Positions 33,434-43,300 of a DNA stretch of 64,000 nucleotides are shown piece after piece (position 1 is the stretch's first letter; the number at the start of each line of letters is the position of its first letter). The notes under the pieces are model-generated. The model made no database searches. It was given only the letters and a program-made list of their open reading frames with translations, and had not been told where the DNA came from. The DNA comes from Brevibacillus_H sp041920465 (lineage in GTDB: Bacteria > Bacillota > Bacilli > Brevibacillales > Brevibacillaceae). Both the position numbers and the translations under genes were made by a program. Location: the NCBI GenBank assembly GCA_041920465.1, contig JBHGXW010000045.1, positions 1-64,000 of the forward strand, read 5' to 3'.

Positions 33434-34460
33434 AAATCCAAGCTGTGCACATATTGTGGATGCCGCCCGCCTGCTGCGGGAAGGCGAGGTAGTTGCTTTT
33501 CCGACCGAAACTGTATATGGACTAGGTGCCAATGCATTGAGAGATGAGGCTGTGGAAAAAATATTTACCGCAAAAGGCAGGCCAAGCGACAACCCGCTAA
33601 TTGTTCATATCGGCGAACTGGCCCAGATCTCCATGATTGCGAGAGAGATTCCGCCAAAAGCAAGGCAGGTAATCGACGCTTTTTGGCCGGGACCGTTAAC
33701 CGTTATCCTGCCCAAGACGGATGCAGTAGCCACAAGGGTAACGGCCAATCTGGACACGGTTGGAGTAAGAATGCCTGATCATCCGGTTGCGCTCGCGTTG
33801 ATCCGGGAAGCGGGCGTGCCGATTGCAGCCCCAAGCGCCAATCGTTCCGGTCGTCCAAGTCCTACAACAGCTGCGCACGTGCTGGAAGATTTAGAGGGGC
33901 GGATTGCGGGAATAGTGGATGCCGGCAGCGCAGGAGTAGGTGTCGAATCAACGGTTTTGGACATGACGGTTGAGCCGCCGATGATTCTTCGTCCGGGCGG
34001 CATTACCTTGGAACAGCTGCAGGAAGTTATCGGAGAAGTTCAGATTGACCCCGCTTTTCTCGCTGCAGAAGTGCAAACGCCCCGTTCTCCCGGCATGAAA
34101 TATACGCACTATGCACCGAAGGGCGAGTTGTGGATTGTTTCGGGAGAATCTCAAAAGGCTCAGTTAAAAATGACCGAAATGCTCCAACAGGCCAAGGAAC
34201 ATGGCAAAAAAACAGGTGTTCTTGCTCCCAAAGAAACCGTTCAACTGTGGGAACAGACAGAATACGCCGATGTCGTGTTGGAATGCGGCTCAATCGGGGA
34301 TTTGAGCAGTGTGGCCCGTGATTTGTATGCCACGCTTCGCAAGTTCGACGAGCTTGGCGTGGAGTTCATGATCGCTGAAGCGTTCCCCAAGCTTGACATG
34401 GGGCTTGCTGTCATGAACAGATTGGAGAAAGCTGCAGGTGGAAGAATAATCAGCGTGTAG
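33393..34460 (+). CDS. L-threonylcarbamoyladenylate synthase (Sua5/YwlC type)
   Basis: This 355-residue enzyme makes threonylcarbamoyl-AMP for the t6A37 modification of ANN-decoding tRNAs. The N-terminal YrdC domain has VAFPTETVYGLGANA and KGRPSDNPL, and APSANRSGRPSPT closes the active site. A C-terminal Sua5 domain follows a linker with THYAPKG. ATG at 33393 is chosen because AAAGGG is 8 bases upstream; an opening at 33318 lies in the DnaA-box leader. DnaA boxes flank and enter the gene's start. Confidence 0.93.
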   Translation: METKVWNVDKNVEKNPSCAHIVDAARLLREGEVVAFPTETVYGLGANALRDEAVEKIFTAKGRPSDNPLIVHIGELAQISMIAREIPPKARQVIDAFWPGPLTVILPKTDAVATRVTANLDTVGVRMPDHPVALALIREAGVPIAAPSANRSGRPSPTTAAHVLEDLEGRIAGIVDAGSAGVGVESTVLDMTVEPPMILRPGGITLEQLQEVIGEVQIDPAFLAAEVQTPRSPGMKYTHYAPKGELWIVSGESQKAQLKMTEMLQQAKEHGKKTGVLAPKETVQLWEQTEYADVVLECGSIGDLSSVARDLYATLRKFDELGVEFMIAEAFPKLDMGLAVMNRLEKAAGGRIISV

Positions 34461-34517
34461 GACGAATCTTTCCCTTCTTGTCCGCATAAGGTGAAGTGAC
34501 AGGGAGGGTGGCTATTC

Positions 34518-35078
34518 ATGGATCTTTCATTAATCCAATGGGGGCAGTTCTTCACTTTGCTAATGATTGCTTGTGCGCTTGGAATGGATGCGTTCTCCTT
34601 GGGAATCGGAGTCGGCATGAGCGGCATGCGCTTGAAAGAAATTATCAAAGTAAGCATTACGATCGGACTGTTTCACATTGGAATGCCTCTCTTGGGATTC
34701 TTTATTGGCATGTATCTTTCCGAGATTATAGGCGGTATCGCTATTTTGATTGGCGGCGGCATCCTCATGACCCTTGGGTTGCATATGCTGTGGAACGGAT
34801 TCTTTCGTTCAGATGAATCCAGTATGATGCAAACAAGAGGGTTGGGTTTATTTTTATTTGCTTTCAGCGTCAGTCTTGATGCGCTTTCTGTTGGTTTTTC
34901 TTTCGGACTTATTGAGGTAAATATTTTTCTTGCCGTGATTTTGTTCGGCCTGATGGGGGCGATGATGGCGGGATGTGGTCTCATTTTGGGAAGAAGCGTA
35001 GGCGGCTGGCTTGGCGAGTACAGTGAAGTACTGGGGGGAATTATCCTATTGGTATTTGGTATCCGGTTTATGCTATAA
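34518..35078 (+). CDS. mntP: Putative manganese efflux pump MntP
   Basis: A 186-residue membrane protein with six predicted helices. It shows the internal duplication of the MntP family: CALGMDAFSLGIGVGM in the first half and SVSLDALSVGFSFGL in the second, each with the conserved aspartate. It exports Mn2+. AGGGAGGGTGG precedes the ATG. The short gap to sua5 (57 bases) leaves no room for a manganese riboswitch. It matches B. subtilis ywlD by position. Confidence 0.9.
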   Translation: MDLSLIQWGQFFTLLMIACALGMDAFSLGIGVGMSGMRLKEIIKVSITIGLFHIGMPLLGFFIGMYLSEIIGGIAILIGGGILMTLGLHMLWNGFFRSDESSMMQTRGLGLFLFAFSVSLDALSVGFSFGLIEVNIFLAVILFGLMGAMMAGCGLILGRSVGGWLGEYSEVLGGIILLVFGIRFML

Positions 35079-35123
35079 ACAAGGTAGTATGCAAAAGGAT
35101 GCGATCGTCACAGGAGGTACGGA

Positions 35124-35573
35124 ATGCGTATACTATTCGTTTGTACGGGCAATACCTGCAGAAGCCCGATGGCTGAGGCGTTGTTCCGTGCGAAACTCAA
35201 GGATTCTTCTATATCGGTTCAATCAGCGGGGATAGCAGCCCTGGATGGGTCAAAAGCTTCCGAGCATGCCCGCAAAGTGCTGGAAAACCGCGGAATTCGT
35301 CATCAGCATCAATCCCAGCGTCTGCATCAAGAATTGGTCTCGTGGGCGGACATCATTCTTACCATGACCAAAGCGCATAAGGACACCATTCAGGAATGGT
35401 TCCCCGACGCTTCGCACAAAACCTTTACCCTCAAAGAATACATCGGCTGCAGCCATAATCTTGATATTGCCGATCCGTTCGGAGGCAGCCTGGGAACCTA
35501 CGAACAGTGCGCCAGCGAGATAGACGAGTCACTGGAAAAACTGCATGAAAAATTAACCCGTTCGCTTCGGTGA
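35124..35573 (+). CDS. ywlE: Protein-arginine phosphatase YwlE (low-molecular-weight phosphatase family)
   Basis: A 149-residue LMW phosphatase with the CX5R loop CTGNTCRS (C7, R13) and the general acid Asp in ADPFGG. Thr11 in the loop, instead of the usual Ile, is the residue known to give YwlE its phosphoarginine preference. It should reverse McsB protein-arginine phosphorylation, which tags proteins for ClpCP. AGGAGG precedes the ATG. The position between mntP and rpiB is the Bacillus one. Confidence 0.92.
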   Translation: MRILFVCTGNTCRSPMAEALFRAKLKDSSISVQSAGIAALDGSKASEHARKVLENRGIRHQHQSQRLHQELVSWADIILTMTKAHKDTIQEWFPDASHKTFTLKEYIGCSHNLDIADPFGGSLGTYEQCASEIDESLEKLHEKLTRSLR

Positions 35574-35753
35574 CTGTATTGCTGCTTGGCAGTATCAGCC
35601 TTTTATTGGTAAAATAAATTCCGAACATTTTTGTTACGCGATATAGTAAATGTAAAGTTTTATCGGTATTTTTGCGAAAAAATGCTGCCTTATCTATTTC
35701 CTTGTGAAGAAATCATGTATAATACAAGAAAATGATGAAAACGGAGGTCCAAC

Positions 35754-36200
35754 ATGAAAGTGGCGCTGGCTGCCGACCACGGCGGTTTTAAACTGAAAGA
35801 AGAGATTAAGCAGTTGCTTGCATCAATGAATATTGCCTTCGAAGATTTTGGTTGTGAGTGCGAAGCTTCTGTCGATTACCCCGACTTTGCCTTACCGGTT
35901 GCCGAGAAGGTGGCGGCAGGGGAGTTTGATCGCGGAATTCTGGTATGCGGGACAGGGATAGGAATGTCCATTGCGGCAAATAAGGTACCTGGCATTCGTT
36001 GTGCCCTCGTTCACGATACGTTTTCTGCCAAGGCAACCCGCCAACACAACGATTCCAACATCCTTGCCATGGGTGAAAGGGTAATCGGGCCTGGTTTGGC
36101 ATTGGAGATTGTAAAAATTTGGCTGGAAACCGATTTTGAAGGCGGACGCCATACCAGAAGGGTGGAAAAGATTAAGGAGATCGAGCAGAAATGGTCATGA
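35754..36200 (+). CDS. rpiB: Ribose-5-phosphate isomerase B
   Basis: This 148-residue protein interconverts ribose-5-phosphate and ribulose-5-phosphate. The N-terminal AADHGGFKLKE binds phosphate, the catalytic cysteine lies in VCGTGIGMSIAANK, and ATRQHNDSN supplies histidine. AACGGAGGTCC precedes the ATG. TATAAT at 35718-35723 is a probable -10 box in the 180-base gap upstream, where I see no clear -35 and no gene. Confidence 0.95.
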   Translation: MKVALAADHGGFKLKEEIKQLLASMNIAFEDFGCECEASVDYPDFALPVAEKVAAGEFDRGILVCGTGIGMSIAANKVPGIRCALVHDTFSAKATRQHNDSNILAMGERVIGPGLALEIVKIWLETDFEGGRHTRRVEKIKEIEQKWS

Positions 36201-36262
36201 CCGTTTCTGTAGACCGCAAGCGGTCACATCCAATTTGATGAAAAACGTCGAGACGTTTTTCA
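36193..36262. repeat. Three short perfect inverted repeats between rpiB and ywlG
   Basis: GGTCATGACC (36193-36202), GACCGC-AA-GCGGTC (36212-36225) and TGAAAAACGTC-GA-GACGTTTTTCA (36239-36262, 11-bp arms). The last could form a strong hairpin on either strand. None is followed by a T-run. Confidence 0.55.
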
Positions 36263-36289
36263 CAGTAAAACACGTGGGAGTGAAGTAAG

Positions 36290-36859
36290 GTGGATTTCTC
36301 CCTCATTATGCAGCAGGTAAGAACCATTGTTACCGAGGTCGCGGACAAAGCATCTCTTGCCGCGGGTAAAATTCTGGTGATTGGTTGCAGTACAAGCGAA
36401 GTGTTAGGGAAACAGATCGGGAAAGCCGGAAGTGCCGAGGTAGCAGCAGCCCTGTTCAACGGGATTGAAGAGGTCGCTTTGGCACGAGGCTTTGCTTTGG
36501 CTTTTCAATGTTGTGAACACCTAAACCGTGCCTTGGTTGTAGATCGCGCCACCATGGAAAATTTTCGGCTGGAAGAAGTAACGGTCATTCCTGTCCCGAA
36601 AGCAGGCGGTGCGATGGCTGCCCACGCCTACACGAAGATGAACTCTCCCGTTGTGGTGGAATCGATACAGGCAGATGCCGGAATCGATATTGGAGATACG
36701 TTTATCGGCATGCATCTAAAGCGTGTAGCCGTTCCAATTCGGACAAGTTTACGTTCCATTGGTGAAGCTCATGTGACTGCGGCTTACACCCGTCCGAAAC
36801 TGATTGGAGGCGCAAGAGCAGTTTACGAGATGACACAAGCTAACAACAGCTGCTCGTAG
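36290..36859 (+). CDS. YwlG-family protein (TIGR01440/DUF436)
   Basis: A 189-residue conserved protein with GCSTSEVLGKQIGKAGS near the N-terminus, FQCCEHLNRALV in the middle and PIRTSLRSIGEAHVTAA near the end. These are the signatures of the YwlG family found beside glyA and upp in Firmicutes. The biochemical function is unknown. The start is GTG after GTGAAGTAAGG. It shares a run with rpiB and glyA. Confidence 0.88.
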   Translation: MDFSLIMQQVRTIVTEVADKASLAAGKILVIGCSTSEVLGKQIGKAGSAEVAAALFNGIEEVALARGFALAFQCCEHLNRALVVDRATMENFRLEEVTVIPVPKAGGAMAAHAYTKMNSPVVVESIQADAGIDIGDTFIGMHLKRVAVPIRTSLRSIGEAHVTAAYTRPKLIGGARAVYEMTQANNSCS

Positions 36860-36933
36860 TCCGGTACATAATGAACCCTACAACTTTATTTAGCCAATAG
36901 GGGAAACCCCACAAATCTAGGAGGAGATAAGCC

Positions 36934-38184
36934 ATGTTCGAGTTTTTGAAAAAGCAAGATCCGCAAATAGCGGAAGCAGTACGCCTGGAGTTAAGCAGAC
37001 AGCGTGACAAAATCGAATTGATCGCATCCGAGAACTTTGTCAGCCGTGCCGTTATGGAAGCTGCAGGAACAGTCCTTACCAACAAATACGCGGAAGGCTA
37101 TCCGTCCCGTCGCTATTACGGCGGATGTGAATATGTCGATATTGCCGAAAACATCGCTCGCGACCGGGTAAAACAAATCTTCGGAGCAGAGCATGCAAAC
37201 GTACAACCTCATTCCGGGGCTCAAGCCAATATGGCTGTTTATTTTGCCATCTTGAAGCCGGGCGATACGGTATTGGGTATGAACTTGTCACACGGCGGAC
37301 ATTTAACTCACGGAAGTCCTGTTAACTTCTCCGGTACACTCTACAATTTTGTCGATTACGGTGTAGATGAAAAGACGCATCAGATTGATTACGATGTCGT
37401 TCGTGCCAAAGCGCTTGAGCACAAACCGAAATTGCTCGTTGCCGGGGCAAGCGCATATCCGCGCATCATCGATTTCGCAAAATTGCGTGAGATTGCTGAT
37501 GAAGTAGGGGCTTACCTCATGGTAGACATGGCGCATATCGCTGGCTTGGTTGCAGCCGGGCTTCATCCAAATCCGGTGCCGCATGCCCATTTTGTAACTT
37601 CCACTACCCATAAAACTCTCCGCGGGCCACGCGGCGGTTTGATTCTTTGCAAAGAAGAGTTTGCCAAAGCGATCGATAAGTCTGTGTTCCCGGGAGTTCA
37701 AGGCGGTCCGCTGATGCATATCATCGCTGCCAAAGCTGTCGCGTTCGGCGAAGCGCTCCAACCGGAATTCAAAGAGTATGCATCCCGCATTGTCAAAAAC
37801 GCAAAGGCATTTGCCGATGCCTTGATCGAACAAGGACTTACGCTGGTTTCTGGCGGAACAGATAATCACCTTGTCCTCGTTGACGTTCGCAACCTCGGTT
37901 TAACCGGTAAAGTGGCTGAACATTTGCTGGATGAGGTGAATATTACCACCAACAAAAATACGATTCCGTATGATCCGGAAAGCCCGTTTGTAACCAGCGG
38001 TATCCGTATGGGTACGCCGGCGGTAACCACCCGCGGCTTTGATGAAGAAGCGATGAGAGAAGTAGCTTCTATCATTGCGTTGACCCTGAAGAATCCGGAA
38101 GATACGGATAAGCACCAGGAAGCCCGCGAACGTGTAGCTGCCTTGTGTGCCCGTTTCCCAATGTATGAAGGACTTGAAATCTAA
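36934..38184 (+). CDS. glyA: Serine hydroxymethyltransferase
   Basis: This 416-residue PLP enzyme converts serine and tetrahydrofolate to glycine and methylene-tetrahydrofolate. LIASENFVSRAVMEAAG opens the domain; the PLP lysine is K227 in TTHKTLRGPRGG. AGGAGGAG precedes the ATG. A small GGGG-AAA-CCCC hairpin lies in the leader near 36899-36910; no purine or ZTP riboswitch is evident. It is followed by upp. Confidence 0.97.
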   Translation: MFEFLKKQDPQIAEAVRLELSRQRDKIELIASENFVSRAVMEAAGTVLTNKYAEGYPSRRYYGGCEYVDIAENIARDRVKQIFGAEHANVQPHSGAQANMAVYFAILKPGDTVLGMNLSHGGHLTHGSPVNFSGTLYNFVDYGVDEKTHQIDYDVVRAKALEHKPKLLVAGASAYPRIIDFAKLREIADEVGAYLMVDMAHIAGLVAAGLHPNPVPHAHFVTSTTHKTLRGPRGGLILCKEEFAKAIDKSVFPGVQGGPLMHIIAAKAVAFGEALQPEFKEYASRIVKNAKAFADALIEQGLTLVSGGTDNHLVLVDVRNLGLTGKVAEHLLDEVNITTNKNTIPYDPESPFVTSGIRMGTPAVTTRGFDEEAMREVASIIALTLKNPEDTDKHQEARERVAALCARFPMYEGLEI

Positions 38185-38212
38185 TATCCGGAAGACAGAA
38201 TACATTACCGAG

Positions 38213-38242
38213 CCTCCTGCCAGCCTATGCAGGAGGTTTTTT
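38213..38242 (+). terminator. Rho-independent terminator after glyA
   Basis: CCTCCTGC (38213-38220) pairs with GCAGGAGG (38229-38236), followed by six T. Confidence 0.9.
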
Positions 38243-38374
38243 CTCAATTTCTGAAAAATTGACGTTGCCCTTATGCTCCTTTATGATAAGAAAGATGTGT
38301 CCAAATTAACGATGCGGTTGGACTGTACTTTGGTTACTGAAAACGATTGGATGAACAGAAACGGGGGAAATGTT

Positions 38375-39004
38375 ATGAGTCGAGTCTATGTGTTTGACCA
38401 TCCGCTGATTCAACACAAGCTTACTTTTATTCGAGACAAGCATACCGGAACCAAGGAATTCCGCGAGCTGGTGAACGAAGTGGCAACACTGATGGCGTAC
38501 GAAATTACCCGCGATATGCCGCTTGAAGATACTGTGATTGAGACGCCGGTTGGTCCTTGCAATGCGAAAGTAATCTCCGGCAAAAAAGTAGGGTTAATTC
38601 CAATCTTGCGGGCTGGACTTGGCATGGTTGACGGTATTTTGAAGTTGATTCCGGCTGCCAAGGTTGGGCATATTGGACTTTATCGCGACCCAGAAACATT
38701 ATCTCCGGTTGAGTACTATGTAAAGCTCCCTACAGATATTGAAGAACGCGATTTGATTGTCATTGACCCAATGCTTGCTACTGGCGGATCGGCTTCGGCA
38801 GCACTAACCGCACTGAAAAATCGCGGTGCGAAACATCTCAAATTAATGTGTCTGATCGCCGCTCCGGAAGGGGTTCAATTGGTTCAAGACGAACATCCGG
38901 ACGTGGACATTTTCGTAGCTGCCGTGGACGAAAAACTGAATGACCACGGTTATATTGTTCCTGGATTAGGCGATGCAGGTGACCGTCTATTCGGGACGAA
39001 GTAG
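38375..39004 (+). CDS. upp: Uracil phosphoribosyltransferase
   Basis: This 209-residue enzyme salvages uracil to UMP using PRPP. VYVFDHPLIQHKLTFIRD is the family N-terminus, IPILRAGLGMVDG the uracil site, and VIDPMLATGGSA the PRPP loop. ATG at 38375 (MSRVYVF) is the family start, preceded by GGGGGA; an opening from 38273 adds an unrelated 34-residue extension and is rejected. It is followed after 8 bases by the epimerase gene. Confidence 0.96.
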   Translation: MSRVYVFDHPLIQHKLTFIRDKHTGTKEFRELVNEVATLMAYEITRDMPLEDTVIETPVGPCNAKVISGKKVGLIPILRAGLGMVDGILKLIPAAKVGHIGLYRDPETLSPVEYYVKLPTDIEERDLIVIDPMLATGGSASAALTALKNRGAKHLKLMCLIAAPEGVQLVQDEHPDVDIFVAAVDEKLNDHGYIVPGLGDAGDRLFGTK

Positions 39005-39012
39005 GTGTTCAT

Positions 39013-40173
39013 ATGAGTAAAATCAAAGTAATGACTGTATTCGGAACACGCCCTGAAGCCATTAAAATGGCCCCATTGGTGCACGAATTGAAAAAACGCC
39101 CTGAGCATATTCAGCCCATCGTCTGTGTCACGGCGCAGCACCGGCAGATGCTGGATCAGGTGTTGGAAATCTTCCGGATTAAGCCTGATATTGATTTGAA
39201 CATCATGAAAGACCGGCAAACTCTCGTTGATGTGACGGTTCGCGCTTTGGAGAGCCTCGACCAGGTGATGAAGACAGCGAAACCGGATATTGTGCTGGTG
39301 CACGGTGATACCACGACTACGTTTGTGGCAAGTTTGGCTGCTTTCTACAATCAAATTGCCGTTGGTCACGTAGAAGCGGGACTTCGCACATGGGACAAGT
39401 ATTCTCCGTTCCCGGAAGAGATGAACCGACAGCTGACAGGAGTCATGGCTGATCTTCATTTCGCTCCGACAGACGGATCTGCCGATAACCTGCGCCGCGA
39501 GAACAAGCCGGAGTCGGCTATTTACATTACCGGCAATACGGCCATTGACGCCCTGCATACGACCGTTCGCGACGACTACCAGCATCCCGTTCTGGAGCAG
39601 GTTGCCGGTAAAAAGATGGTGTTGATGACAGCTCATCGCAGGGAAAATCTCGGTGAGCCGATGCGCCGTATCTTCAGGGCTGTTCGGCGTCTGGTGGAAC
39701 AGCACGAAGATATCGCCGTCGTTTACCCTGTCCATTTAAACCCTGCCGTGCAAGAGGTGGCACAAGAAATTTTGGCCGGTCATGATCGGATCCATCTCAT
39801 TGCTCCGCTTGATGCGTTTGATTTCCACAATTTTGCACGACGTGCCCACTTGATTCTGACTGATTCAGGCGGTGTACAGGAAGAAGCGCCGTCATTGGGT
39901 GTTCCTGTGCTGGTGTTGCGGGATACAACAGAGCGTCCGGAAGGGATTGAGGCAGGCACCCTGAAACTGGCGGGAACGGACGAAGAACAAGTTTATGGCT
40001 TGGCCAATGAACTGTTAACCGATGCCGCTGCCTATGAGAAAATGGCGAAAGCAGCTAATCCGTATGGGGACGGGGAAGCTTCCCGCCGGATTGTGGACGC
40101 CATTTTGTATCACTTCGGCATTTTGTCGGAACGTCCGCAGCCGTTTCAACCGGGTAAAACAAAACAGCAGTGA
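39013..40173 (+). CDS. mnaA: UDP-N-acetylglucosamine 2-epimerase (non-hydrolysing)
   Basis: This 386-residue GT-B-fold enzyme converts UDP-GlcNAc to UDP-ManNAc for wall teichoic acid and other glycopolymers. It begins IKVMTVFGTRPEAIKMAPLV. Active-site regions include VHGDTTTTF, EAGLRTWDKYSPFPEEMNR and LTDSGGVQEEAPSLGVPVL. Its position between upp and the atp region matches B. subtilis mnaA (yvyH/upp neighbourhood). It starts 8 bases after the upp stop. Confidence 0.94.
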   Translation: MSKIKVMTVFGTRPEAIKMAPLVHELKKRPEHIQPIVCVTAQHRQMLDQVLEIFRIKPDIDLNIMKDRQTLVDVTVRALESLDQVMKTAKPDIVLVHGDTTTTFVASLAAFYNQIAVGHVEAGLRTWDKYSPFPEEMNRQLTGVMADLHFAPTDGSADNLRRENKPESAIYITGNTAIDALHTTVRDDYQHPVLEQVAGKKMVLMTAHRRENLGEPMRRIFRAVRRLVEQHEDIAVVYPVHLNPAVQEVAQEILAGHDRIHLIAPLDAFDFHNFARRAHLILTDSGGVQEEAPSLGVPVLVLRDTTERPEGIEAGTLKLAGTDEEQVYGLANELLTDAAAYEKMAKAANPYGDGEASRRIVDAILYHFGILSERPQPFQPGKTKQQ

Positions 40174-40363
40174 GGTTTTTCAACGAAAATAGCTTTTCCT
40201 CTGTTTATCTGGGGCGTCGAATCGGCGTCTCCTTCTTTTTGGATTGAAAAGAAAGTTAATCGCTTTTCTCATCCATAGAAAATGAAACTTACCCCAATCT
40301 TCTTACGTCTATACCATTATAGAGATCAGAGAGTAATAGATTTGGTTGGAGAGGAGTTACACG
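40174..40363 (+). other. Intergenic leader of the SLH surface-protein gene
   Basis: This 190-base gap has no gene. GAAAAGAAAGTTAATCGCTT near 40246-40265 resembles the left half of the long palindrome at 53421-53465. A TATAGA box lies at about 40318-40323. No clear terminator after mnaA was seen. Confidence 0.4.
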
Positions 40364-43300
40364 ATGAAGAAGAGATCGCAGAGGCTGTTGTCGCTGTTTG
40401 CCGCAACAGTTCTGGCTTGGGGTTCCATCATTCCGATGGCTTCTGAAGTTGCCCAAGCCGCCAATTCGGTCAGTTCACTCGCGTTGGGATGGCAGACGCC
40501 GATAGGGGAAGGAACGAGGCTGTACAAATATTCCAAAATGTTTGGAACCCAATCGGCAACCATCTATGTCACAAAAGTAGATTTGAATAATCCATACGTG
40601 GAAGTAAAGCCGATTTACGGAACCAATCAGCAATTAACCAGTAAGCAAACGGTCTCCCAGATGGCTAACGAGACAGGAGCGATTGCCGCGGTTAATGCTG
40701 ACTTCTTCAACACAACAAAGCGCGGGGCACCGTTTGGAATCGTCATGAAAGACAAAGAGCTGGTTGCCTCCATGGCGCATATTCCGTTTTGGTACAGCTT
40801 TGGGATTACCAGTGACAAGACGGCAGCCATCACCAAGTTCGGCTTTCAGGGTAAGGTAACCGCGGAAGATGGAACGGCTTATACGCTCCGGGGAATAAAC
40901 AAGGAAGAATATAACCCCGGTGACGGGCTAAAAAGCCACGTCAACCAATTGAATCTGTATACACCTAAATTCGGCAAGACAAGCCTGGGAGTAATCCCGA
41001 ATTATAAACATGTGGTGGAAGTTGTATTTGTTGACGGTGTGGCAACCGAGTTACGCGTCGATCAACCGGGGGCAACGATCCCGGCAAACGGGTTCGTATT
41101 ATGGGGAAATGGGCAGGCTGCTCAATTCCTGGAACAGCATGTACCGATCGGCTCCAAAGTGCAAATCGATTATCAAACCACCCCGACTGATCAGGATTGG
41201 GCACAAGCGGTAGGCGGGCACGTCCTCTTGGTTGATCAGGGTGTTCCGTTGACATCGTTTCCTACCGACAGCTACGTTCAGGGAATTAACGCCCATACCG
41301 CAGTCGGTATCTCGCAAGATGGGAAAACGCTCTGGATCGTTGCGGTTGAGAAAAGCGCAACCAGCCGCGGTGTCAACTTGGCTGAACTGGCGCAAATCAT
41401 GGTCGAGCTGGGTGCTTATCGGGCGATGAACTTCGATGGCGGAGGATCAACCGCCATGGCGACCCGACTTCCGGGAGAAACGGAAGCGAAGGTGGCCATG
41501 CAGCCCAAAGAAGGCTCGGAACGCAGGGTGCCGACCGGCTTGGCTGTTTACAATACGGCAACGCCTGGCTCGCTTGTCAGCTTCCAAATTGTCGGGCCTA
41601 CTGAGGTCTTGATCGGCCAGGAAGCGGAGTATACCGCTGCCAAAGGCTACGATAATCACTATTTGCCTTTCAAAATTAACCCGTCCGACGTGGTATGGAG
41701 TTCTACGCAGTCAGACGCCGGTGTAATCACAAATAACCGGTTTACCGCTACAAAACCGGGAACTGTCGGACTAGTGGCCCAAGTCGGCGGAATCACGCAA
41801 CAACGGCAAATTCGAGTATTCAGCGGAAGCGACATTGCAAGCATTGATATCTCTCCTTCACCTGTGTTTGTGGGACTTGGACAAACCATGGATCTCGATG
41901 TGAAGGTCAAAACGAAGAACGGCAAGCTGATCACAGCTACTCCCAAAAGCGTGACGGGATCGGTTGATTCCAATTTGGCGGCACTTAACGACAACCTGCA
42001 AATCGTGGCTGGAGACCATGAAGGAAAAGCCAATCTGACACTTTCCTATGATGGGGTTTCCGCCACTGTACCGGTAATTATCGGAGAGATGGAGCAGCCG
42101 TGGCTTACCTTTGACAATCAGGTTGGCATGTATCATACGGCGTATCCTGAAAGCATAAGTAAACAAGGCTCCTTCAAAGCAGTTACCGGTGACGATACGC
42201 CGATTTATCGCTCCAAAAAGTCGGCGGAGCTTACCTACAATTTTGCCGGCGCTCCCAAAACCGATGTGCGAATCGCCTACGGACGCATCGGTTCCAATCC
42301 GGTTCCAATCCCAGGCAAGCCGTTTGGCTTAGGTGTATGGGTTTTCGGCGATAACAGCAATCATTGGCTGCGGGCAGAAGTGATTGATGCCAAAGGGAAG
42401 CTCCACTACGTAGATTTGGCAAAGCAAATTGACTGGACAGGCTGGAAACAAGTGAAGGGCTCCTTCCCGCCTGATGCTGTTTATCCGCTGTCTCTGCGCA
42501 GCATTTACATTGTGAACAAGCCGGAAGAGACAGAGCTGAGACCGGAACAAGGAACGCTTTACTTTGACGAGCTTTCCTTGCTTTATCCGTATGACGCTTC
42601 TAAAAAAGTAACCGGAACAGACGTCATTCCGGCAAAGTCAGGCAAACTCTCCCTGGGTACCGAGCTGGATATGGGTTACTCGTTCCAATCGGCGGCAGCA
42701 TTTTTAGATAAAGCAAGAATCGATGTTCAATCGATCGTCAAGCGACAGGTTCCCGGCTATGTCCCGGCCGATTATTCCTTTAGCCTAAAGCCGCTTGCCT
42801 TGAAGAAGGGTAAAGAGGATCAGTTGAGCACACATCCGGTTACGCTTACCTTTACCCCTAAACAGTGGATCAAAGGAAAAGGGATTGGATTATTGTACGT
42901 CAATGAAGCGAACCAAACGTTTGACGTATTAAGCGGACAAATGGACCCAAACCGCAACTGGATCTATCAGGTGAACTCTTACGGCACCTATATTCCTTAC
43001 TATCTGGATGCCGCGAGCGACTCACCGTTCCTCGATATAATCAATCATCCGGCACGCACGGAAATTGCCAGCATGGCGGCCAAAGGCTATGTAAAAGGCC
43101 TTGAACCGGACGTGTTCGGACCGGAAGTACCGTTAACCCGTGCGCAGTTCGTTACCTTGCTGGCCCGTGTGTACGAGTGGAAGCTTCCGGATAAGCCAAA
43201 ACTCTCTTTTAAGGACAAAGTGCCTGCATACGCTGCGGGAGCGGTTCAAGTGGCACTCTCGAAGGGAATTGTCAAAGGCTACGATGACAAAACATTCAAG

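Noticed and set aside
38273..38374. Upstream in-frame extension of upp
   Set aside because: The added 34 residues do not match the family N-terminus, and a spaced ribosome-binding site supports the ATG at 38375.
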